Positions 44,153-51,301 of a DNA stretch of 58,326 nucleotides are shown piece after piece. Source of the DNA: CAZKUN01 sp964555935 (lineage in GTDB: Bacteria; Armatimonadota; Zipacnadia; Zipacnadales; VGFC01). Positions within the stretch are counted from its first letter, which is position 1. Every line of letters starts with the position of its first letter. Where the stretch lies: positions 1-58,326 of the forward strand of contig CAZKUN010000020.1 in NCBI GenBank assembly GCA_964555935.1, read 5' to 3'. The notes beneath the pieces were generated by a model. The model was not told the DNA's origin and made no database searches. It saw nothing but the letters and a program-made list of their open reading frames with translations. Position numbers and translations under genes: made by a program.

Positions 44153-47100
44153 ATCAGCCGGCGAGAGTATTCCGGATTGGACTCGCGGCGGACAGCCCGT
44201 CACCGCAGTCTCCGCTCTTGGATGAGCCCGAACTGCTCTCGGACAGGTACGATAGGGTCCGCACACACCAGACAGCCGAGGGCGTCTGGTTTCATGGTTA
44301 TTCGTATTTGGGGTCTGGCGGCATGGAGTTTTGGGGGGCCAACGACTTCTACTTTCTCACGGCTGACATGACTGTCGTGGAGCCCGTCTGTACGGAGGAC
44401 CTCCTTCTGAATGCGGATGTACAGTCGGTTGGCTCGGTGTTGGTAACAGCAAGTCTTGACGATGGTGGTGTCCTCTGCTGCCATGTCGTTGACAGGCGGG
44501 CGGGCGTAGTGCCAGTCCCGGTCGCGTCGAGCGTCGGGGCGGAGACATCGTTTCCAAAGATCCTACCTGGGCCCGATGGCTCGGGGTTCTGGCTGACATC
44601 GCCAGGGAACCCCATCTATTATATCGACCCAGACGCCGCCGTAGACAGTCACCACGCCGGGATCCCATTCTCTCCGGCCAGGTTTGAGGGGTTTGAGCCA
44701 ACGCACGTCCGTCCAGTCGGACCCGCGACGGCAATTGGATACGGAAGCCACGGGAATCGACGTGGTGTCTTCCGGCTCAACGGAATGAACGAGTCCGTCG
44801 AACTCATCCGTTCGCTGAGGGAACTGGACATCATCGATTTCTACATTCTCGATGAGAACAGATACTTGGCGAAGGTCAGTCGGGATGGTGGAGGCGGGAA
44901 CGCTACTGTCTATGTTCATTCGGATGAAGATGAAACAGCGTTCGGAGGCCCTGATAGTCTGCCGATACACATCAGACATTTCTATCCACCATTTGGTCCA
45001 TATGACCTTCACAATAGGATGTTTCTGTCTGCAGACGATCATTCGTTTATTGCTGTTGAAGGAGGCGCGGTATTCCTAATTGAGACTGAAACGGACCCGA
45101 GCGGCATTCTACTATCCAGACGGGATAGAGCTGTGGGCCTTCGGCCGCCGCTCGTACCAGATCGCGACGTTCGCCTCTGGCTGATCAACTCGGGGTCAGG
45201 TTCCCTGCTGCGTGGTGTCTCCGTGTGGGACCGCGAGCAGGCAGAGGTGGTGAATTCAGACCGGCCTCTGCTCGGTCGCGAACCCGATGTGCCCACGATA
45301 GTCCCCTTTGGCGACGGGCGTCACGCTCTTGGTTACTCGGAATATGTGAATGACCGAGAGGACGACCTGTTCTTCATCGACATGAAAGCCACGCCCCCCG
45401 CGCCGGACCTCAAGCTTGGGGGCAGCAATCTCGTCGCCGACCCGGGGCCGGACGGCCCGTTGGCCTTTGATCCGCATAGCGACCCAGTCCGCCTGACGTT
45501 TGGCATGGAGTCTCTGCCCGGCCGACTGGGTGACCAGGCGACAATTCAGGTTGTGCTGACCGACAAGGCTGGGCACTACCAGCGCAAGTGGGTGACACAG
45601 CCATTGACGGCGGATGTGGATGAGTACGAGGTCGGCCGGGCTGCGGCTGCGTCCGAACAGGATCGCGAGCCCTACAATAACTACGGGAGCCAGTGCACGG
45701 TGGAGGCCACCCTTTCCGACTCACTCGGAACCGCCGTCACCTGGACATGGGATAATGTGGTCTTCCGTGAGCCCATCCCGTTGCTCGACCGCCACTGGTT
45801 CCGCTCCGTGCTGGCATTCGTTTTCATTTGCGCTCTCGTGTGGGTTGGCAAGTGCTTCCCCGGCGGCCCGCAGACCATCGCGCGCGTGGGTGTCTACGTT
45901 GCTTCCACAGCATCCATGGCGTCGCCCTGGGTGGGGAAAGACCTCCTGGACCCCACTGTCCTCGTAGGCTTGCTCGTAGCCTCGTTCCTCCTGGGAGCAG
46001 TCACCGGGCTGCTGTCGCCCAGGATGTTCCGAGAGCTTGAGTCCCTCGAGCCCTTCCGGTACTGTGCGCGCGTGGCTGCCACGATTCCCGGAGTCCGAAG
46101 GAGGCTATTCGCGGGGTACGTGACGAGGTTGCTCGATCGGCTCGAGAGGGAGCGAGAGAAGGCCAACGGAGAAACCTACATCCCGCTTCCGTTCACAGTT
46201 GGCGACGCGCACAACACGGAGATGGCGCCCGATGCAGACTCCCCTGCCGATCAACTGTGCAAGGCCGTATCCGCCCGAGAGGCAGACGAACGGACGAACC
46301 TCATCATCGAGGCGCCCGGAGGCCGGGGTAAGAGCGCGTTACTGAGAGAGGTCGTGAGGTTGGCTGTGGTGGAGTTCAGCGCCGATCCGCGGCGCCCCAT
46401 CCCCGTGTTCTGTGACGGAGATGGGGATACCCTATTCGACCGCGCGGCGGAGTCGTTAGGACGAGACGGCTTCTCTAGCGAGCTTCTGCGCTCCCTCGCC
46501 AAGTCCGGAGCGTTCTTCTTCGTCCTGGACGGATTGTCCGAATCAACCGTAACGGCCAACACTCTCCGCCAACACGTTGCTGCGTACGATATAAGCGCGT
46601 CAATGCTCCTGTCCACGCGGCCTAGCGATGCTCACCTTCGGGCCGTCGAGCAAGCCGCGTCGGCGTGGGTCGTGGTGGAGCCGGAACGGCTGTCCGATGA
46701 CACGCTGGATGATTTCGTTCAGGGCTACACGGACTCGGCGGGAGTCCTGAGCCCCGAAGTCAAGGATGCGTGCCGGGACGAGGATGGCACGTATCTGCCG
46801 ATACTCATCCGGCTGGCAATTCTGGCGGACGGACAGGGCATGCGATCGATCAGGGATGTCTACTCCGCGTCCATCAACCAGATCCTGAGTGAGAGGGCAC
46901 TCAGTGCGGATTCCGCCGTGCAGCTCTGCCGGGACACTTACTGGGCAACAGGCGACCGGCGCCTCCGGTTCGCCAACGCGACGCACGAAAGAAGAGCCGT
47001 TCTGCGCGACCTCATGGGAGCCGATCTGGTCGTTCCCGCAGAGACAAACCGGGCCGACGCCGACAATCCCCACACGGTCAGGTTCTTTCACGACTCGATC

Positions 47101-47526
47101 CAGAGCTACCTGACCGCGGTGGGACTGACCGGGGAACCCCAGTGGCGGGACGAGTTGCTCGAAGCTGCAGGACACCCGCGGTTCGACGCAGACAGCACGG
47201 GCGTGACCGAGCTCTTCCGCATGTGTTTCCACACGTTCGACTCGCAGCCTACGCTCCGAAAGCACCTCCTAGATTCCCTGCTGGGCTTCTCCACGGACTT
47301 CGCGGGCGCGCTGAATCGTGATTGGGTAGTCAGAGCAGCAAACCTGCCGGACCTCGCGGATAGCCTGCCGCCAGACATGGCGGGAGGGCTGGCCCTGGCG
47401 CAAGCCGCGAGAGAGTGTTTCGAGAACTCCGACATAAGGTACTTGGGGAGTCTGTACGCCCGCGTGGCGCGCCACATTTGGCCGAAAGTGGCCCCCCAGC
47501 CTCCCGTAGACGAGTCCGGTTCATGA
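44149..47526 (+). CDS. Transmembrane NACHT-family STAND NTPase with N-terminal beta-propeller
   Basis: This 1125-residue product starts at a GTG overlapping the preceding stop. Residues 1 to about 545 are beta-rich, with propeller-like repeats (MEFWGANDFYFLTADM, GVFRLNGMNESVEL). Membrane segments follow at about 551-568 (SVLAFVFICALVWVG), a weaker one at 581-597, and 603-623. The C-terminal part is a NACHT NTPase: Walker A APGGRGKS at 722-729, Walker B FFFVLDG at 789-795, a sensor-like LLSTRPSD, and the late NACHT motif VRFFHDSIQSYLTA. By itself the ORF lacks a signal peptide; the preceding ORF supplies one. The propeller would then be outside and the NTPase in the cytoplasm. STAND NTPases act as ligand-triggered switches, including in anti-phage defence. 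No effector domain was recognised. Confidence 0.82.
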   Translation: MNQPARVFRIGLAADSPSPQSPLLDEPELLSDRYDRVRTHQTAEGVWFHGYSYLGSGGMEFWGANDFYFLTADMTVVEPVCTEDLLLNADVQSVGSVLVTASLDDGGVLCCHVVDRRAGVVPVPVASSVGAETSFPKILPGPDGSGFWLTSPGNPIYYIDPDAAVDSHHAGIPFSPARFEGFEPTHVRPVGPATAIGYGSHGNRRGVFRLNGMNESVELIRSLRELDIIDFYILDENRYLAKVSRDGGGGNATVYVHSDEDETAFGGPDSLPIHIRHFYPPFGPYDLHNRMFLSADDHSFIAVEGGAVFLIETETDPSGILLSRRDRAVGLRPPLVPDRDVRLWLINSGSGSLLRGVSVWDREQAEVVNSDRPLLGREPDVPTIVPFGDGRHALGYSEYVNDREDDLFFIDMKATPPAPDLKLGGSNLVADPGPDGPLAFDPHSDPVRLTFGMESLPGRLGDQATIQVVLTDKAGHYQRKWVTQPLTADVDEYEVGRAAAASEQDREPYNNYGSQCTVEATLSDSLGTAVTWTWDNVVFREPIPLLDRHWFRSVLAFVFICALVWVGKCFPGGPQTIARVGVYVASTASMASPWVGKDLLDPTVLVGLLVASFLLGAVTGLLSPRMFRELESLEPFRYCARVAATIPGVRRRLFAGYVTRLLDRLEREREKANGETYIPLPFTVGDAHNTEMAPDADSPADQLCKAVSAREADERTNLIIEAPGGRGKSALLREVVRLAVVEFSADPRRPIPVFCDGDGDTLFDRAAESLGRDGFSSELLRSLAKSGAFFFVLDGLSESTVTANTLRQHVAAYDISASMLLSTRPSDAHLRAVEQAASAWVVVEPERLSDDTLDDFVQGYTDSAGVLSPEVKDACRDEDGTYLPILIRLAILADGQGMRSIRDVYSASINQILSERALSADSAVQLCRDTYWATGDRRLRFANATHERRAVLRDLMGADLVVPAETNRADADNPHTVRFFHDSIQSYLTAVGLTGEPQWRDELLEAAGHPRFDADSTGVTELFRMCFHTFDSQPTLRKHLLDSLLGFSTDFAGALNRDWVVRAANLPDLADSLPPDMAGGLALAQAARECFENSDIRYLGSLYARVARHIWPKVAPQPPVDESGS

Positions 47527-47585
47527 ACGCACGCGATTCCTCTGGCCCTGGTGAGGAACGATGATGCGATCCTCATCCCAACCCG

Positions 47586-47605
47586 ATTCGCGACCGAATT
47601 CGCGA
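47586..47605. repeat. Tandem ATTCGCGA sites upstream of the GH9 gene
   Basis: ATTCGCGA occurs at 47586-47593 and 47598-47605, spaced 12 bases centre to centre, and each contains the palindrome TCGCGA. The pair lies 42-61 bases before the GH9 start codon. It could be a small operator, or chance in high-GC DNA. Confidence 0.3.
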
Positions 47606-47646
47606 ACCCGTAACGCGACAGACTATATCGGAGCGATGAGCACTCA

Positions 47647-50475
47647 ATGAACAGCCCGCGAATCGCGCTCGTGACTGGGCTTCTCCTGACGGCGGCGCTC
47701 GTTCCCACGTCGGCATCCATCGGCGCCGAACGGAGCCTTGATGGCGTGTTGGAGCAAGCCGACCGGTGGGACACAAGCCAGGCGCCTCACATCGGCGTCG
47801 CCGTCGATTCAGACGTAACGCGCGACACGCCCCAGGCGCTGCGCATGACATGGCCCAAAGACCTCGGCGACATCGCGGGCACGGGCGTCCCGAACTCGCC
47901 GCAGGTGCCCACCGTCTGGTTTGAGCTGCCCGAGGATCTCGATCTGACCCAGTACACGCGGCTGCGCTTCTGGGGGAAGATCGACGGCACTCGCCACGGG
48001 CATTTGCACGTCGTGTTCAGCAACCAGGCCCTCATCTGGGGCGAGGGCGTTGAGAACCATATCAACAACACGCCCCTGGACGCAGGCGACTGGCGCGAGC
48101 ACCAGGTCATTCTGGGGCACGTCGATCCCGCCGAGCGCGAGACGTATCGATGGCTTGGGATCGCATCGATCAACGTCGGCCGGCAGCCCGACGAAGCGCC
48201 TGAGATGCAAGTCTGGCTCGACGACTTCACGCTGACGGATGAGCCGCTCCGCAAGGCGCGCGGTTGGGACGCCGACCCCACGGTGGTCATCTGCAGCCAG
48301 CTTGGTTTCCGCCGATTCCATGAGAAGCTCGCGGTGGTAAACGGCGCGACCGACGCGGATACCTTCACCGTGAATCTCGGAAAGACCGGGCGGGAGGCGT
48401 TCCGGGGCGACCTGGCCATCGTCGAGAGCCCCATCGGTCGTTACAAGGTGGCGGATTTCACCCCACTCACCACCCCGGGCCGCTACGAGGTCCGCGTTGG
48501 GGACCTCAAGTCCCCCACGTTCGCCATCGGCGACGATGCCTACTCGCCGGGCATCGAGTTGCTCAGCGACTGGGTCTTCAACATGCGCTGCGGATGCAAG
48601 ACCGATCTGCACGAGGCCTGTCACCTCGACGACGGCACGTTGGTCGACTACGAGGGCGATCCCGAGGACCGCAACGAGCGGAGCCGCCGCCACGTGGACG
48701 TGGTGGGCGGTTGGCATGACGCCGGAGACGTGCGCACTTACTACCGATACACCTACGAGGTCGCGTACCAGGCCCTGAGGGCCAGAGCGTCTGGCTGGCG
48801 CCGAGACCGCGATGGCGACGGCCGCGACGACCTGTTCGATTCCGCCGCGTGGGCCATGCAGCACCTCGCGAAGATCCAGCATCCCGATACGGGCGAACTC
48901 TACCCGAAGATCGAGGACTGGCCCGACTACCGGCGGGGCAACTACTGGTCGGACTGCCTGGTCGGCACCCCCGACGACCGTCACATCATGGTCCGGCCCG
49001 AAGACGTCGACGGCGTCGGACAGGCGTGCGCCTCGGCCGGGCTGTTCGCTCGCGGTTTCGGGGACACGCTCCCCGAGGTCGCCGACGCCGCGATGGCGGT
49101 TGCGGAGGACCGGTGGGCAGCTTGGTTTGATCCCGAGACCGGCCGGAAACAGTGGCGCGAGGAACCCATCCACGTCCACAGACACGGCTACCACATCGCC
49201 AAGTGGGGGCAGGGATCGCTGCAGTTGCATTTGGCTACGGGCAACTCCGCTTACCTTGAGTTTGCCCGTCTCTGCGCCGACACGATCATGGGCTACCAGC
49301 GCAAGGCGTTCTACCCCGGCGGCGATGAGCCGATGGGTGGCGAGATCTTCTCATGGCTCCGCACGCTCCCCGACCGCGACCTCCCCGAGGAGTACCTAGC
49401 CGACCTGATGCTCGAACTGCCCGATGATGATGACTACTACCGTTGGCGCGCGACGCTGGCGCGCTCGGCCGAGTGGTGGATGAAGCCGACGCGCCGGAAC
49501 TGGGAGCCCTTCACCGTGCCTCACCTGGAGGTCCCCGCCGGGGAGTTCGGAGAGGACCACGTCGGCGTCCCCCTCGAGAGATCAGCCGACGACGAAGTCA
49601 CGCGGTATCTCGTCCCAACCGCGGGAACGCTTCAGCTACCGGACACGGCCTTCGCCCTTCACCGCATCGCTCAGGCGCTGGGGGATGCTGAGTTGGAGCG
49701 TCTCGCGCGCGCTCAGGTTCAGTGGGCGGTGGGACACAATCCGTTCGGCATCTCGTGGGTCTGCGACCTGGGCGAAGACAGCATCAACCAGTTTTACTCA
49801 TTCAGCCAAGGGCGGATGCCCGGTTGCGTCGCGGGCTTTGGCATCGGGCATAACGGCGTGCCCGGATGCGGCAGGCCGTATGGCGCCGAGCCAGTCACGA
49901 TATGCGGCCTCCGGCTCATGCGCGCGATGATCGCGATCAGCCAGCCGGCGCGAATGGAACTGGCGATCAGCGATGGGGACGGGCCCTGGCGGGGTCGCGT
50001 CACAGTGAGATGGACGGAGACAGGGGAGCGCGTCTTCGCCGCAAGGACGGATCAACTGGGCCGCGTTCCCGAGTTCACTCTCGATGGCGGACAAGATTAC
50101 GAGCTGGTGCTTGGCGATGTCGTGATCCCAATCTCGCCAATCAGCGGCACCGATCACGTCCGCGAGATCGACTTGCAGCGGATCGTTACCGTGGATGCGA
50201 CGGGGCCCGCTTCCGTGACCTCGGGCGAGGGGTTTGCTGTGTCCGTGGTGGTGCGGAACGCTGGGCTCGGACCGGCCAGGATTGACTTCGCCGCCTACGC
50301 TGAGGATGCTACCTCGACGGAGACCGCCAAGCAACTCGACCTCGCGCCTGGCAAGGAGCAGACCATCGCCTGGCCATTCGTGGCGGGAGAGGCCGGGCGG
50401 CCTTACGTGGTCTTCATCGAGGCGGATGGCAACCGCGAGACCTGCCAGGCCGTGACCGGCGCAATCAGCGAGTAG
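47647..50475 (+). CDS. Secreted GH9-family (cellulase-like) glycoside hydrolase
   Basis: The ATG at 47647 starts a signal peptide (MNSPRIALVTGLLLTAALV). The 942-residue protein has an N-terminal jelly roll (about 30-200), then an Ig-like CelD_N-type domain (VICSQLGFRRFHEKLAVV). The (alpha/alpha)6 GH9 domain carries the signature GGWHDAGD at 354-361, where Asp358 and Asp361 correspond to the catalytic base region. A DRDGDGRDD loop at about residue 390 may bind calcium. The C-terminal GH9 region (WAVGHNPFGISWV) is followed by a beta domain (RIVTVDATGPASVTSG) of about 110 residues. The catalytic Glu is not certain; GAEPVTIC is a candidate. It follows the NACHT gene by 120 bases. Confidence 0.88.
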   Translation: MNSPRIALVTGLLLTAALVPTSASIGAERSLDGVLEQADRWDTSQAPHIGVAVDSDVTRDTPQALRMTWPKDLGDIAGTGVPNSPQVPTVWFELPEDLDLTQYTRLRFWGKIDGTRHGHLHVVFSNQALIWGEGVENHINNTPLDAGDWREHQVILGHVDPAERETYRWLGIASINVGRQPDEAPEMQVWLDDFTLTDEPLRKARGWDADPTVVICSQLGFRRFHEKLAVVNGATDADTFTVNLGKTGREAFRGDLAIVESPIGRYKVADFTPLTTPGRYEVRVGDLKSPTFAIGDDAYSPGIELLSDWVFNMRCGCKTDLHEACHLDDGTLVDYEGDPEDRNERSRRHVDVVGGWHDAGDVRTYYRYTYEVAYQALRARASGWRRDRDGDGRDDLFDSAAWAMQHLAKIQHPDTGELYPKIEDWPDYRRGNYWSDCLVGTPDDRHIMVRPEDVDGVGQACASAGLFARGFGDTLPEVADAAMAVAEDRWAAWFDPETGRKQWREEPIHVHRHGYHIAKWGQGSLQLHLATGNSAYLEFARLCADTIMGYQRKAFYPGGDEPMGGEIFSWLRTLPDRDLPEEYLADLMLELPDDDDYYRWRATLARSAEWWMKPTRRNWEPFTVPHLEVPAGEFGEDHVGVPLERSADDEVTRYLVPTAGTLQLPDTAFALHRIAQALGDAELERLARAQVQWAVGHNPFGISWVCDLGEDSINQFYSFSQGRMPGCVAGFGIGHNGVPGCGRPYGAEPVTICGLRLMRAMIAISQPARMELAISDGDGPWRGRVTVRWTETGERVFAARTDQLGRVPEFTLDGGQDYELVLGDVVIPISPISGTDHVREIDLQRIVTVDATGPASVTSGEGFAVSVVVRNAGLGPARIDFAAYAEDATSTETAKQLDLAPGKEQTIAWPFVAGEAGRPYVVFIEADGNRETCQAVTGAISE

Positions 50476-50532
50476 TCGGCGGGGGCTCTGACAGGCGTCG
50501 GGCTTTGGTAGCAAGGGAAGGCTTGAGGAGAC

Positions 50533-51096
50533 ATGGGACTCCGCGAACGTTGGATCGACCTCGTCCATCGAGCAGCAACGGGAGCCAAGAAGACTCGGAC
50601 GCTTCTCACGCCGATCGGAGCGGCGGTCTTCGGAGTGTTCACAGCGCTGTTTGCGTGCGCCGCGATCCTCGTTGACGGGCTGCTGCATCTGCCCCATCTG
50701 CTGCCAGAGAGCGTGAGACTGCCAGTGTCAATCCCTGTGATGGCGTTAGGGAGCGCGGTCATCGCTTGGTCTGCGTTTCACTTCCTGAGAGTGAAGGGAA
50801 CGCCGGTCCCCTTCAATCCGCCCCCGAAACTGGTGACGACAGGGCCCTACCGGCACGCGAGGAACCCGATGCTCACGGGAGTATTCGTGTTCCTGTTCGG
50901 CCTGGGATTCGGAGTCAACTCCGTGTCGCTCGTATTCTTCTTCACGCCACTGTACGTGCTGGTTAACGTGTGGGAGTTGAAGCAGATCGAGGAGCCTGAA
51001 CTTACCAAGCGTCTGGGCGATGAGTACGTCGAATACCATAGGCAGACCCCGATGTTCATCCCGGGATTCGGGCCGAAACCGAATCCCCGCGCCTAG
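50533..51096 (+). CDS. Isoprenylcysteine/phospholipid methyltransferase-like membrane protein
   Basis: The 187-residue protein has about four membrane helices. Its C-terminal signature is GPYRHARNPMLTGVFV followed by EEPELTKRLGDEYVEYHRQTP, as in the ICMT/PEMT-like (NnrU-related) membrane methyltransferases. The methyl acceptor is not predictable. GAGGAGAC lies just upstream of the ATG. It follows the GH9 gene by 57 bases and may share its transcript, although no functional link to glycan breakdown is obvious. Confidence 0.85.
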   Translation: MGLRERWIDLVHRAATGAKKTRTLLTPIGAAVFGVFTALFACAAILVDGLLHLPHLLPESVRLPVSIPVMALGSAVIAWSAFHFLRVKGTPVPFNPPPKLVTTGPYRHARNPMLTGVFVFLFGLGFGVNSVSLVFFFTPLYVLVNVWELKQIEEPELTKRLGDEYVEYHRQTPMFIPGFGPKPNPRA

Positions 51097-51138
51097 CAAA
51101 TCGGCCCAGCGCGCCGGAACGAAAGGGACCACAAGGAC

Positions 51139-51297
51139 TTGCGCAACCGACTGATGACCATGGCGACGCTGATCCTCGCGCTGTGCGCGGCCGCTGTGAT
51201 TGTCCGGGTCCACGACGCGGGAACGGGGTTCGAGTGCCCGGACGCCATCGTGTTAACACGTGACGAGACCTGGTCGCCCCCGCAGGACAGCCGCTGA
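51139..51297 (+). CDS. Small ORF, 52-codon putative signal-anchored peptide
   Basis: A TTG at 51139 (with internal ATGs at 51154 and 51160) opens a short frame encoding MRNRLMTMATLILALCAAA, then VIVRVHDAGTGFECP and a polar tail, ending with TGA at 51295-51297. The N-terminus looks like a signal peptide or membrane anchor. A Shine-Dalgarno candidate AAGGGA or AAGGA precedes it, but spacing to the TTG is poor for the nearer one. It fills the gap between the methyltransferase and the convergent DUF6785-like gene exactly, with four bases left. No homologue is recognised. Confidence 0.4.
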   Translation: MRNRLMTMATLILALCAAAVIVRVHDAGTGFECPDAIVLTRDETWSPPQDSR

Positions 51298-51301
51298 CGC
51301 C

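Noticed and set aside
47809..49230. 473-codon minus-strand frame opposite the GH9 gene
   Set aside because: No domain; the opposite strand carries the GH9 signature and a signal peptide.
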